A DNA stretch of 64,000 nt from Devosia sp. Root685. Its GTDB lineage: Bacteria > Pseudomonadota > Alphaproteobacteria > Rhizobiales > Devosiaceae. The notes beneath the pieces are model-generated. The model saw only the letters and a program-made list of their open reading frames with translations. It ran no database searches and was not told the DNA's origin. The stretch lies in assembly GCF_001427875.1 (NCBI RefSeq), contig NZ_LMHK01000002.1, positions 747,682 to 811,681 of the forward strand. Direction: 5' to 3'. The first letter of the stretch is position 1. Every line of letters starts with the position of its first letter. The translations under genes and the position numbers were made by a program. Positions 55,857 to 64,000 of the stretch are shown one piece after another.

Positions 55857-55884
55857 GACGAGATGGCCCTGGGAGGGTGTGACA
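55857..55884 (-). promoter_or_regulatory. ECF41-type promoter for the epimerase-AhpD-sigma operon
   Basis: On the minus strand TGTCACA (55884-55878) is followed after 17 bases by CGTC (55860-55857). ECF41 promoters, as I recall them, are TGTCACA-N16-CGTC. The flanking sequence CATCTCGTCTT closely matches CGTCTCGTCTT in the divergent promoter at 55921, which supports recognition by the same sigma. Confidence 0.82.
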
Positions 55885-55920
55885 TGGCCGCGAATTTTTC
55901 CGTCTCTCACCCGCCCGCAA

Positions 55921-55947
55921 TGTCACAGAAGCAGGGGCCGTCTCGTC
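55921..55947 (+). promoter_or_regulatory. Divergent ECF41-type promoter for the bestrophin-like gene
   Basis: TGTCACA at 55921-55927 and CGTC at 55944-55947 are separated by exactly 16 bases. The predicted transcript starts about 25 bases before the ATG at 55981. This makes the bestrophin-like gene a likely member of the ECF41 regulon. Confidence 0.85.
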
Positions 55948-55980
55948 TTCACTGTGTCACCACCAACACGGAGAGCCGGG

Positions 55981-56952
55981 ATGCATGTGGGCCGGTCGTA
56001 TCGCGTCGTCGAATTCGCCATGTGGTCGCGCCGCAGCGTGGTCTACATGGTGTTGCTCAGCCTATTGGCCATAGGCCTGTTCATGCTGCCGCCTCTAGAG
56101 GGTTTTGCCTTGCCCTGGCAGGTCGTGGTGATGCTGGGCACGACGGTGTCGCTTGTTGCGGGCTTCAAGAATTCGCAGGTGCTTGGCCGTAGCGCTGAAG
56201 GCTTGCAGGCCTTCGCCCAGATCGCCGCCACGAGCCGCATGCTGGCCGGATTTTGCCGCGATTTCTGCGAGCCCCAGGTGGCGAGGATCCTCGTTCACCG
56301 CCACATCGCCTGGCTCACCGCCTTGCGGTTCAGCCTCCGCCGGCCGATGCCGTGGGAATCGATGGGCCGGCGCGCCAATGTGGAATTTCGCCGTCGCTAT
56401 CACATCCTTGAAGACACGACGACGATTGGCGCCGAATTCGAGCGGCTGGCGCCCGAAGCGACGGTGCTCTCGGCGGGCTTAAGGCCCGATCTCGACCTGT
56501 TGTCCCGCCAGGCCGAAGCGTTCAACACCCTGTTCAAGACCGGCGATCTGCCGCCGCAAATTTACGTCGAACTGACAAAGCTGCTGCGCGATTGCCACGA
56601 CCAGCAGGCGCGCTGCGACCGCATCAAGAACAGCCCCTATCCCCGCCAATATGCCATTGTCAGCGCCATGCTGGTCTGGTGCTTTTGCACGTTTCTGCCC
56701 TTCGGCGTCGTGGCGCTGTTTTCTCAAATGGGCATCGGCATCTGGCTGGCCGTGCCGTTCAGCACGCTGATCGGCTGGATGTATATGGCGCTCGATCAGG
56801 TCGGGGAGAGCACGTCCAACCCTTTTGAGGGCAATGCCAATGACGTGCCGATTTCCCAAATCTGCCGTGATCTCGAAATCGAACTGCGGACCGCGCTGGG
56901 CGAGAGCGAGGTTCCAAGGCCCCTGCCCGCAGTCAACGGGATCGCGACGTAA
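55981..56952 (+). CDS. Bestrophin-like (YneE/RFP-TM family) membrane channel protein
   Basis: Bestrophin homologues in bacteria form pentameric ion channels. The 323-residue protein has hydrophobic segments at about residues 20-60 (SVVYMVLLSLLAIGLFMLPP, WQVVVMLGTTVSLVAGF) and 220-275. It also shows the family pattern FKNSQVLGRSAEGLQAFAQI-like N-terminal helix and the GWMYMALDQVGESTSNPFEGNANDVPI segment near the C-terminus, which is diagnostic. The start at 55981 has GGAGAG upstream. It sits behind an ECF41-type promoter. Confidence 0.9.
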   Translation: MHVGRSYRVVEFAMWSRRSVVYMVLLSLLAIGLFMLPPLEGFALPWQVVVMLGTTVSLVAGFKNSQVLGRSAEGLQAFAQIAATSRMLAGFCRDFCEPQVARILVHRHIAWLTALRFSLRRPMPWESMGRRANVEFRRRYHILEDTTTIGAEFERLAPEATVLSAGLRPDLDLLSRQAEAFNTLFKTGDLPPQIYVELTKLLRDCHDQQARCDRIKNSPYPRQYAIVSAMLVWCFCTFLPFGVVALFSQMGIGIWLAVPFSTLIGWMYMALDQVGESTSNPFEGNANDVPISQICRDLEIELRTALGESEVPRPLPAVNGIAT

Positions 56953-57000
56953 GAGAATGCAGTTCTTGACTCTTCAATCCAGAATGACTATTTGCCTTTT

Positions 57001-57588
57001 ATGGCCAGACCCAAGGAATTCGATCGCGATGCCGCCCTTGCCGGAGCACTTCAGGTGTTCTGGACCAAGGGCTATGAAGGCGCCTCGACCGACGATCTAC
57101 TGAAAGGCATGAAAATCGGCAGGCAGTCGATGTACGACACCTTTGGGGACAAACAGGCGCTGTTTCTCGAAAGTCTGCGCTCGTACCACAAGCTCGACAA
57201 CAAGAACTTCTTCGATCACTTGGGCGACAATCCTTCGCCGCTCAAAGTGCTGCACGGCTTTCTCGCCATCTTCACGCGCCGCAGCGACGAGGAGAATGCC
57301 CGCGGCTGCATGGGCATCAATGCCACCACCGCCTTTGGACGCGCCAATCCGGACGTGACGCAACTGGCGCGTAACACCGCCACCAGTGTCGAGGACATGC
57401 TGGCTCAATTGGTGAGCGCGGCCAAGGACGCAGGCGAGATCGCCGCAACCGTCGATGTCACGGCAACCGCCAGCTTCATTTACGCCACCCTGCAGGGCCT
57501 GACCGTGCGCGCCCAGGCCGGCGCCAGCCGCGATGAACTCGCCAAGGTCGCCGATTTCACCATAGAGGCGCTCAAAGCCATGCGCTAA
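57001..57588 (+). CDS. TetR/AcrR family transcriptional regulator
   Basis: This 195-residue regulator has an N-terminal helix-turn-helix (GYEGASTDDLLKGMKIGRQSMYDTFGDKQALF) and a C-terminal domain with a conserved Cys in NARGCMGIN, which in related repressors of oxidoreductase genes can serve as a redox or electrophile sensor (recollection). A TTG nine bases upstream is an alternative start. The SDR gene 92 bases downstream, with a dyad between, is the likely target. Confidence 0.92.
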   Translation: MARPKEFDRDAALAGALQVFWTKGYEGASTDDLLKGMKIGRQSMYDTFGDKQALFLESLRSYHKLDNKNFFDHLGDNPSPLKVLHGFLAIFTRRSDEENARGCMGINATTAFGRANPDVTQLARNTATSVEDMLAQLVSAAKDAGEIAATVDVTATASFIYATLQGLTVRAQAGASRDELAKVADFTIEALKAMR

Positions 57589-57624
57589 GCGACGCTACTC
57601 TTCACATCGATCACTCTGGTTAAT

Positions 57625-57644
57625 TCTGGACCCGACAGTCCAGA
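57625..57644. promoter_or_regulatory. Dyad operator between the TetR gene and the SDR gene
   Basis: TCTGGAC-CCGACA-GTCCAGA is a perfect 7-base inverted repeat with a 6-base centre, 20 bases in all. A partial CCAGA half-site also lies just upstream of the TetR start near 56980. Binding by the adjacent TetR protein is inferred. Confidence 0.65.
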
Positions 57645-57680
57645 AAACGAACTCCCATGCCTGACGAAAGGAATTTTGAC

Positions 57681-58421
57681 ATGTCGGCATTTCTTCCCCT
57701 CCTCGATAAACGCGCCATTGTTACCGGCGGCTCGCGCGGCATCGGCGCCGCCATCGTGCGAAAACTCGCCGAGCAAGGCGCGCATGTCGGCTTTACCTTT
57801 GCGTCCAGTCCCGATGCGGCGCAGGGGCTCGTCGATGAAATTCTCGCCAAGGGCGGCAAGGCATTCGCGCTGCAAGCAGACAGCGCCAATGTGGCGAGCC
57901 TCCAGACGGCCATCCGCGCGGCCGCAGAAAGGCTCGGCGGGCTCGACATTTTGGTCAACAATGCCGGGGTTCTGGTGCATGCGCTGATCGACGACGTCGT
58001 CGAGGTCGATTTCGACAAGACCATGGCCATCAATGTGCGCGCGCCGTTCTTTGCCATACAGGAAGCCGCACGGCATATGCAGGCGGGCGGGCGCATCATC
58101 AACGTGTCGAGCAATACAGCGGTCAGTGCGGCAGTGCCCGGTTCGGCGGTTTATGGCCTCTCCAAATCCGCCGTCACGGCCATGACCCGTTCGCTGGCCC
58201 ATGAATTTGCGCCCAAGGGCATCACGGTCAACGCCATTCAGCCCGGCCCGACGCGCACCGACATGACCTCGGGAATGGAGGACTATATCATCGGCATGGT
58301 GCCCGCCGGCCGCTTAGCCGAGGCCTCGGAGCCCGCGGCGCTCGTTGCCTATCTCGCCGGACCCGATGCCGGTTTTATCAACGGCACCGGCCTCACCATC
58401 GACGGCGCCATGACCGCCTAG
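57681..58421 (+). CDS. SDR family oxidoreductase (3-oxoacyl-reductase-like)
   Basis: This 246-residue classical SDR has the cofactor motif TGGSRGIGAA, NNAG, and the catalytic residues in SSNTAVSAAVPGSAVYGLSKSA (Ser, Tyr, Lys). The ATG at 57681 has AAAGGA eight bases upstream; an ATG at 57657 would add eight residues but has no clear ribosome site. Together with the TetR gene it forms a regulator-oxidoreductase pair often involved in detoxifying carbonyl compounds. Confidence 0.9.
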   Translation: MSAFLPLLDKRAIVTGGSRGIGAAIVRKLAEQGAHVGFTFASSPDAAQGLVDEILAKGGKAFALQADSANVASLQTAIRAAAERLGGLDILVNNAGVLVHALIDDVVEVDFDKTMAINVRAPFFAIQEAARHMQAGGRIINVSSNTAVSAAVPGSAVYGLSKSAVTAMTRSLAHEFAPKGITVNAIQPGPTRTDMTSGMEDYIIGMVPAGRLAEASEPAALVAYLAGPDAGFINGTGLTIDGAMTA

Positions 58422-58506
58422 CTTTGCCAGCCGTATTCCGTCCGATGATTGCGCAAATTGCCAAACCCGGTCAGACTGAGCGGGCGCAACTCGGGCGGAT
58501 ACGGGC

Positions 58507-59172
58507 ATGCACACTGTCGTAAAACTCGATGGCTGGTCGTCGCCGGTGGTAGAGGCGGTAACCCACACCACCTTCAACGCTGATGGCAGCACGATGATGC
58601 AGCCGGACGGCTGCTGGGATATCGCCGTCCTAAAATCCGCAAGTGGTACAACGGTCCTGCGCACCGGGCTGACGACATCGGCGGTTACCCATAATTTTTC
58701 GGCAGGCGACGAAATCCTTTCGATCGCTTTCAAACCCAGCAGTTTCATGTCGCTCATGCCGGGCGAGCGAATGCGCGACGAAGGCGTCGTCCTCTCCAAC
58801 ATCGGCCGCGACCGCTTCTGGCTCGGCAGCGACGTTCTCGAAATCCCGACCTTTGACACCGTGGACCGGTTTGTCGGAAAGCTTCTCAACAATGGCATTG
58901 TCGAGGACAATAGCCTCGTCGCTTCCGTCGTTTCCGGCCACCCGATGGCCATGTCGGAGCGGACCATGCAGCGGCATTTCCTCAAGACCACCGGGCTCAC
59001 CTACAAGACGTTTACCCAGATCGAGCGGGCCCAAAAGGCACTGAGCCTGCTGCAACAGGGGCGCCCCGCCGCCGATGTCGCCTTCGCCCTCGGCTATGCC
59101 GATCAGCCGCACATGATCCGCTCGCTAAGGGCCATCATGGGGCAAACGCCGGGGCAGATTGCAGCGCGTTAG
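58507..59172 (+). CDS. AraC family transcriptional regulator (short)
   Basis: The 221-residue protein ends in two helix-turn-helix motifs of the AraC type (MSERTMQRHFLKTTGLTYKTFTQIERAQKALSLL and RPAADVAFALGYADQPHMIRSLRAIMGQTPGQ). The N-terminal 110 residues resemble the DUF6597-like sensor seen in other short AraC proteins. It lies upstream of the epoxide hydrolase gene on the same strand, separated by 134 bases that include an inverted-repeat-rich segment. Confidence 0.88.
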   Translation: MHTVVKLDGWSSPVVEAVTHTTFNADGSTMMQPDGCWDIAVLKSASGTTVLRTGLTTSAVTHNFSAGDEILSIAFKPSSFMSLMPGERMRDEGVVLSNIGRDRFWLGSDVLEIPTFDTVDRFVGKLLNNGIVEDNSLVASVVSGHPMAMSERTMQRHFLKTTGLTYKTFTQIERAQKALSLLQQGRPAADVAFALGYADQPHMIRSLRAIMGQTPGQIAAR

Positions 59173-59306
59173 AGCGCTTTTTTCTCGCGCACCCAAAACA
59201 GGGGGCAATTTTTGGGAGCAGACTGCAGGTTGTCGGAAATCTTCAATCCCGCAAACCGCCCGCTGGCTAGAAAGGATGCACTTTCACCCCAGCGAGGACG
59301 CAGCAA

Positions 59307-60431
59307 ATGACCGACATCCGCCCCTTCAAGATCGCCATATCCGAGGCTCAACTGGCCGACCTCAACCAGCGGCTGGCCAACACCATCCTCGCCAGCGAAG
59401 CCCCCGGCGCGGGCTGGGCTGCCGGCCCCACCGCGGGCTTCGTCACCGGCGCACTCGACCGCCTCCGCAATGGCTTTGACTGGCAGGCCCAGGAAGCCGC
59501 GATCAATCAGCATTCCCAGTTCATCACCGAAATCGACGGCCAGACCATCCACTTCCTGCACGTCAAAGCCGGAACCCCCGATGCGATGCCGCTCCTCCTG
59601 CTGCATGGCTGGCCGGGCTCCTTCGTCGAATTCCTCGACGCTATTGCCCCGCTCAAAGGGGCCGATTTCGACCTCGTCATTCCCTCGCTTCCCGGCTTCG
59701 GCTTTTCCGGCCCGACCCGCGAGGCGGGCTGGAACGACAACCGCATCGCTGCGGCCCTGCTCGAACTGATGTCACGCCTCGGCTATCAGCGCTTCGGCGT
59801 GCAGGGCGGCGACGCCGGCGCCGTCATCGCCCCCACCATTGCCCGTGCGGCGCCCGATCGCGTCATCGGCGTGCATGTCAATGCCGCGACCATGGGCTTC
59901 ATCCCCATGGGGCCGATCGAGCCCGCCGAATTCGCCACCTTCACCGAGGCCGAAACCACGCGCCTGCAGCGCCTGCAACAGTTCATGGCCGAACGCTTCG
60001 GCTTCAACGCCTTGCAGTCAAGCCGCCCGCAGACCGTGGCCTACGGGATTTCCGACTCTCCTGCGGGCCTCATCGCCTGGCTGGGCGATATGTTCGCGGG
60101 GTTCGGCGACAGCCCTGATGCCATCTCCAAAGACAAGTTCCTGACCAATGTTCTTGTCTATTGGTTCACCGGTACGGCGGCGTCCTCGATCCGGCTTTAT
60201 TATGAAAACGCGCATGATCCGGAAGCCTGGACGCCAAAGCCCAATTCGGGTGTCCCGACCGGCGTCGCGGTCTTTGCGCGGGATGAAGTCGCCATCCGAC
60301 GCTTTGCCGAAGATGGCAATACCATCGCGCGCTGGACCGAAATCGACAGCGGCGGCCACTTCGCCGCCATGGAAGTGCCTGAGGTCTGGGCCGCGGAGGT
60401 TTCGAGCTTCTTTGCAAGTCTCACGCGTTGA
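59307..60431 (+). CDS. Epoxide hydrolase family alpha/beta hydrolase (with EHN domain)
   Basis: This 374-residue enzyme has the N-terminal epoxide-hydrolase domain (IRPFKIAISEAQLADLNQRL) and a core alpha/beta-hydrolase fold with the oxyanion motif HGWPGSFVEF. The nucleophile elbow reads GVQGGDAGAVIA (Asp nucleophile), and the late segment ends with the catalytic His in SGGHFAAMEVPE. Such enzymes open epoxides to diols. No signal peptide is present. The AraC gene upstream is a possible regulator. Confidence 0.92.
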   Translation: MTDIRPFKIAISEAQLADLNQRLANTILASEAPGAGWAAGPTAGFVTGALDRLRNGFDWQAQEAAINQHSQFITEIDGQTIHFLHVKAGTPDAMPLLLLHGWPGSFVEFLDAIAPLKGADFDLVIPSLPGFGFSGPTREAGWNDNRIAAALLELMSRLGYQRFGVQGGDAGAVIAPTIARAAPDRVIGVHVNAATMGFIPMGPIEPAEFATFTEAETTRLQRLQQFMAERFGFNALQSSRPQTVAYGISDSPAGLIAWLGDMFAGFGDSPDAISKDKFLTNVLVYWFTGTAASSIRLYYENAHDPEAWTPKPNSGVPTGVAVFARDEVAIRRFAEDGNTIARWTEIDSGGHFAAMEVPEVWAAEVSSFFASLTR

Positions 60432-60486
60432 AAGCAGCGTGGCGGCCGAGGCCGCCACCGCCCCGATACATCTGCCGAGATCGTCT

Positions 60487-62088
60487 CTACCGGCCGGCCC
60501 TCAACAGGTCGGCCGCTTTTTCGGCGATCATGATGACGGGGCTGGCGGTATTGCCGGAAACGATATGCGGCATGATCGAGGCGTCGATAATGCGCAGACC
60601 CTCGCAGTCCTTGAGGCGCAGATCGGGGGTGACCACGGCCTCGGCATCGACGCCCATGCGGCAGGTACCGACGGGGTGGAAGATGGTGGTGGCGATATCG
60701 CCAATGCTGTGGAGCAGATCGGCGTCGCTCGCGATCCGCGGGCCGGGCAGGATTTCTTCGGGGCGATAGCGCGCAAGGGCCTTGGCAGTCATGATGCGGC
60801 GGGCCTGCTGCACCGAGCGGACGGCAACCTGACGATCATGATCGGCCGAGAGATAGTTCGGGCGAATATCCGGCTGCACCGTGGGATCGGTGCTGGTGAT
60901 GTGCACGCTGCCCGTACTGTGCGGCCGGAGGTTGCAGACCGAAACGGTAATGGCCGGAAAATCATGCAGCGGTTCGCCCAGACGGTTCGTCGAGAGCGGT
61001 TGCACGTGATATTCGAGATCAGGCGTTTCGAGCGAGGCGTCAGATTTGGTGAACATGCCGAACTGGCTCGGCGCCATGGACATGGGGCCGCTGCGCATCA
61101 GGGCGTATTGGAGCCCGATCTGCGCCTTGCCCAGGGGACTATGGAACAGCGTATTGAGCGTGCGGGCGCCAGTGACGCGATAGACGGTGCGGATCTGCAA
61201 ATGGTCTTGCAGGTTTTCGCCGACGCCACTCATGGCATGCTGCACAGGAATGCCGTGGGCCTGCAACACGTCCGGACGGCCGATACCTGAAAGTTCGAGA
61301 AGTTTTGGGGAATTGATGGCGCCGGCCGCGAGGAGGACTTCGCGCCCTGCCCTCGCCTCGCGGAGTTGGCCACCTTGGCGGAACCGGACGCCGACGATGC
61401 GGCGGCCTTCAAGGATCAGCGACTGGGTTTCGGCCTTGGTGATGAGGCGCAGATTTGGACGTTTCAGGGCGGGACGCAGGAAGCCACGTGCGGTGTTCCA
61501 GCGGCGGCCGCCGGCCTGGTTGACCTCGAAAAGCCCGGAGCCTTCGTTGTTGCCGTCGTTAAAATCTGCGCGCGGCAGGATACCGAATTCTTTGGCGCCT
61601 TTTTGCACGGCTTCGAGAATGTCCCAGCGGAGGCGCTGGCGCGACACTTTCCACTCGCCGCCAGAACCGTGCATGCCCGTTTCACCGCCGTGGTGATCTT
61701 CCGACTTGCGGAAATAGGGCAAGACATCGTCCCAGCCCCAGCCGACATTGCCAGCCTGGCGCCAGCGATCATAGTCCGCCGCCTGGCCACGCATATAGAT
61801 CATGCCGTTGACCGAGGTGCAGCCGCCTAAAACCTTGCCGCGCGGATAGACCAGCGAGCGGCCATTGAGGCCGGGCTCGGAGGCAGTCTTCATCATCCAG
61901 TCGGTGCGCGGATTGCCGATGCAATAGAGGTAACCCACGGGGATGTTGACCCAGTGGTAATTGTCGCTGCCGCCGGCTTCGAGCAGGAGCACGCGGTTGC
62001 GCGGATCTTCGCTCAGGCGGTTGGCGAGCACGCAGCCCGCCGTGCCCGCGCCGACGATGATATAGTCATATTGGCCGTCAATCTGCAT
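60487..62088 (-). CDS. GMC family FAD-dependent oxidoreductase
   Basis: This 533-residue flavoprotein is of the choline/alcohol dehydrogenase type. It has the N-terminal Rossmann motif [17 protein letters not shown], the GMC signature [19 protein letters not shown] and the catalytic C-terminal HPVGTCRMG...[18 protein letters not shown]. The start MQIDGQYDY at 62088 overlaps the end of the FGGY kinase gene. It probably oxidises a sugar alcohol or glycoside in the same pathway as the kinase and aldolase upstream. Confidence 0.9.
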   Translation of the reverse strand: MQIDGQYDYIIVGAGTAGCVLANRLSEDPRNRVLLLEAGGSDNYHWVNIPVGYLYCIGNPRTDWMMKTASEPGLNGRSLVYPRGKVLGGCTSVNGMIYMRGQAADYDRWRQAGNVGWGWDDVLPYFRKSEDHHGGETGMHGSGGEWKVSRQRLRWDILEAVQKGAKEFGILPRADFNDGNNEGSGLFEVNQAGGRRWNTARGFLRPALKRPNLRLITKAETQSLILEGRRIVGVRFRQGGQLREARAGREVLLAAGAINSPKLLELSGIGRPDVLQAHGIPVQHAMSGVGENLQDHLQIRTVYRVTGARTLNTLFHSPLGKAQIGLQYALMRSGPMSMAPSQFGMFTKSDASLETPDLEYHVQPLSTNRLGEPLHDFPAITVSVCNLRPHSTGSVHITSTDPTVQPDIRPNYLSADHDRQVAVRSVQQARRIMTAKALARYRPEEILPGPRIASDADLLHSIGDIATTIFHPVGTCRMGVDAEAVVTPDLRLKDCEGLRIIDASIMPHIVSGNTASPVIMIAEKAADLLRAGR

Positions 62089-63595
62089 GCGGGGGCTCCG
62101 CCAGCGCACGCCAGGCAATTTGGCTCGCCGCGTTGAGTTCGGTCCAGGCACGGTAGCGCCTGTCATAGTGCCGGCCCATACCGGCTTGTGGCCGGTAGGT
62201 TCTTACCGGCCGGGTCATTTCGGCGGCGGCCACTATCTCGTCGGGATAGATGCCGACGCCGATGGCGGCCATCATGGCGGCACCGAGCGCGCCGGTTTCT
62301 CGCGCTTCGGCGACGGTGACGGGCACGCCAAGGCCATCGGCGAACATTTGCGGCCAATGGGGCGAACGGGCGCCACCACCCGATAGCACGGCCTGCGACA
62401 GGCCGACCCCGGCATCGGCGAGGACACCGATATGGCGGCGATGCTCGAACATGACGCCTTCGAAGAGCGCGCGCAGCATGTGGCCTTCGCCATGCCAACC
62501 GGCAAGGCCGAAGAAGCCGCCGCGATAATGTGCGCCGAGCCGGCCGCCATAGATAAAGGGCTGGAACAGTGGATCATCGGACGATGGCGTAGTTTCGCCC
62601 ACGAGCGCATTGACGACGCCGAAGGGATCGTCGTGATGATGGCCGCGCTCGATGAGGGTGCGAACATACCATTCGAGATTCGCCGCGGACGTGGCACTGT
62701 TTTCCATATTGGCGTAGCGCGATGGGCCATAAGCGGCGACCATGAACACGCGATCATCCTGCACCGGGATATCGGAAAAGACCTGATTGATCGACCAACT
62801 GCCCGCGACGACCGAGGCCGAGCCCGGCAGTGCCGCGCCTGACCCCATGGCGGAGGCGACGACGTCGAAGAGACCGGCGACGACAGGAGTCCCGGCGGCA
62901 AGGCCGGTTGTTGCGGCCGCCTCAGGCGTCACGGCGCCGACAATAGCGCTCGGCTGGTGCAGGGCGGGCAGCAAGTGGCGGGCGTCTTCGAGGCCGTAGA
63001 GGCGCAAAAGCTCGTCGTCATATTCGGCCTCGGGCAAACGCAGGAGACCGGCCCCGGACATGTCCGAAATGTCGGTGGCGAGCGTCCCGGTCAGGTGCCA
63101 TGTCAGAACGTCCTTGGCATAGAGCAAGGTGCCGGCCCGGGCGTAGATTTTGGGGCGGTTCTGCTTGAGCCAGGCGAGAAGCATCGGCGTCTGCGAGGGC
63201 CAGGGGCGTTGGAGACAGATGGCATGGAGCGCTTCGCCGACTGCGTCATCTGTGGCAGCAGCAAGCGCGGCGGCGCGGCTGTCGAGAGACTGGATGCCCA
63301 GCAGCGGCTGATTGGCCCGATCGAGGAGATAGAGGCCGTTGCCATGGCCGGCCGTGCCGATGGCGGCGATCTCTGTGGGGTCGATCCCCGCGGTTTCGAT
63401 GCAACGGGCGATGGCGACCTGGGCATTGTTCCAGAGTTCGCTGACGGAGCGCTCCACCATGCCGGCGGCAGGCTTGTGGGTCGCGCCATCGAGCCCATGG
63501 GCGGCGATCTGGCGGCCGGCGAGATCGAAGAGCACGGCCTTGATGACGGTATTTCCGGCGTCGAGGCCGAGAAGGTAGCGTTGCGGATTAGCCAT
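62078..63595 (-). CDS. FGGY family carbohydrate kinase
   Basis: This 505-residue two-domain sugar/polyol kinase has the N-terminal phosphate loop [15 protein letters not shown]. The second-domain motifs [13 protein letters not shown] and [24 protein letters not shown] are the adenosine-binding segments of the family. It resembles xylulose/erythritol kinase-like members, but the substrate is not clear. Its start overlaps the end of the aldolase gene by 8 bases. Confidence 0.9.
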   Translation of the reverse strand: MANPQRYLLGLDAGNTVIKAVLFDLAGRQIAAHGLDGATHKPAAGMVERSVSELWNNAQVAIARCIETAGIDPTEIAAIGTAGHGNGLYLLDRANQPLLGIQSLDSRAAALAAATDDAVGEALHAICLQRPWPSQTPMLLAWLKQNRPKIYARAGTLLYAKDVLTWHLTGTLATDISDMSGAGLLRLPEAEYDDELLRLYGLEDARHLLPALHQPSAIVGAVTPEAAATTGLAAGTPVVAGLFDVVASAMGSGAALPGSASVVAGSWSINQVFSDIPVQDDRVFMVAAYGPSRYANMENSATSAANLEWYVRTLIERGHHHDDPFGVVNALVGETTPSSDDPLFQPFIYGGRLGAHYRGGFFGLAGWHGEGHMLRALFEGVMFEHRRHIGVLADAGVGLSQAVLSGGGARSPHWPQMFADGLGVPVTVAEARETGALGAAMMAAIGVGIYPDEIVAAAEMTRPVRTYRPQAGMGRHYDRRYRAWTELNAASQIAWRALAEPPHAD

Positions 63596-64000
63596 TGTAC
63601 ACGTCCCAGGCTTGCTCGCCGCTGGCGCCCTGATGAATGATCGCCATCAGGGCGGACACGACCGCGCGCGGATTGGCATGCTGATAGATATTGCGCCCAT
63701 AGACCATGCCCTTGGCGCCCTGCCCCATCAAGCGGGCCGACTTTGCGAGCACGGATTTGAGGTCTTCCTTGCCCCCGCCGCGCACCAGAACGGGCACACG
63801 GGCCGCCTCCACCACCTTGTGGAAATCATCGGGATTGTCGGTAGGGTCGGCCTTGATGATGTCGGCGCCCATCTCGGCGGCGAGGCGCACGAGGGTGACG
63901 ATCTTCTCGGCATCGCCATCGACCTGATAGCCGCCTCGGATGTCATTGGGGAGCATGACCAGCGGTTCGATCATCAGGGGCATGCCGTATTTATGGCAAT
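63588..64000 (-). CDS. DeoC/FbaB-LsrF-type class I aldolase, C-terminal part (partial)
   Basis: The gene enters from the right edge; the C-terminal 137 or so residues are visible. The segments GMPLMIEPLVM, AAEMGADIIKADPTDNPDDF (likely Schiff-base Lys in IIKAD), VPVLVRGGGKED and GMVYGRNIYQHANP match the barrel strands and phosphate-binding loop of DhnA/LsrF-type aldolases. Together with the FGGY kinase it suggests phosphorylation and cleavage of a sugar or polyol. Confidence 0.85.
   Translation of the reverse strand, partial: CHKYGMPLMIEPLVMLPNDIRGGYQVDGDAEKIVTLVRLAAEMGADIIKADPTDNPDDFHKVVEAARVPVLVRGGGKEDLKSVLAKSARLMGQGAKGMVYGRNIYQHANPRAVVSALMAIIHQGASGEQAWDVYNG

Overview
This is a GC-rich chromosomal window with very dense, short-spaced genes. 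The cobalamin-riboswitch-controlled metE, class Ib nrdHIEF, prpC-prpB, Ku/LigD, oligopeptide-type ABC operons, an EcfG-like promoter and several palindromic intergenic repeat families suggest an alphaproteobacterium of the Hyphomicrobiales, most like a Devosia-type organism (inference from gene content; no rRNA gene is present). No tRNA, rRNA, insertion sequence, integrase, phage gene or CRISPR array was seen.

Left part (1-19.8 kb). The window opens in a manganese/iron ABC transporter (sitA, start of sitB), divergent from the manganese-using ribonucleotide reductase operon nrdHIEF. Next comes metE behind a probable SAH-type operator and a clear B12 riboswitch, then prpC-prpB, queH, and a copper-delivery cluster (SCO, PCu(A)C, DUF2946-like). 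An HPP-CBS membrane protein, a GGDEF-EAL protein and two sugar-nucleotide genes (ugd, gmd) follow.

Middle part (19.8-45.7 kb). A nine-gene minus-strand catabolic operon (substrate-binding protein, glycoside-hydrolase-like protein, two permeases, fused ATPase, Gfo/Idh oxidoreductase, TIM-barrel isomerase, Hyi-like and GarR-like enzymes) faces a LacI-family regulator, with candidate ACCTAA-type operators between them. After a BI-1 protein, an ECF sigma/anti-sigma pair and a TetR gene comes a second peptide-type ABC operon. An SDR gene follows, then ku-ligD behind an EcfG-like general-stress promoter.

Right part (45.7-64 kb). A three-gene set couples a GshB-like ATP-grasp ligase, a DUF1704/QEGLA zinc metallopeptidase and an N-formylglutamate-amidohydrolase-family enzyme. 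It is little characterised, and its ligase/peptidase pairing resembles the tubulin tyrosination/detyrosination enzyme pair. Next are a phosphotransferase-fold protein lacking the usual catalytic Asp, a DUF4173/response regulator/histidine kinase operon, and an ECF41 sigma locus. In that locus two divergent ECF41-type promoters face the epimerase/AhpD-like/sigma operon on one side and a bestrophin-like channel gene on the other. A TetR-SDR pair, an AraC regulator, an epoxide hydrolase and a sugar/polyol operon (aldolase, FGGY kinase, GMC oxidoreductase) end the window.

The strongest leads are the QEGLA/ATP-grasp operon, the divergent ECF41 promoters with a bestrophin target, the stress promoter on ku-ligD, the double control of metE, and the Mn-transporter/Mn-ribonucleotide-reductase neighbourhood.
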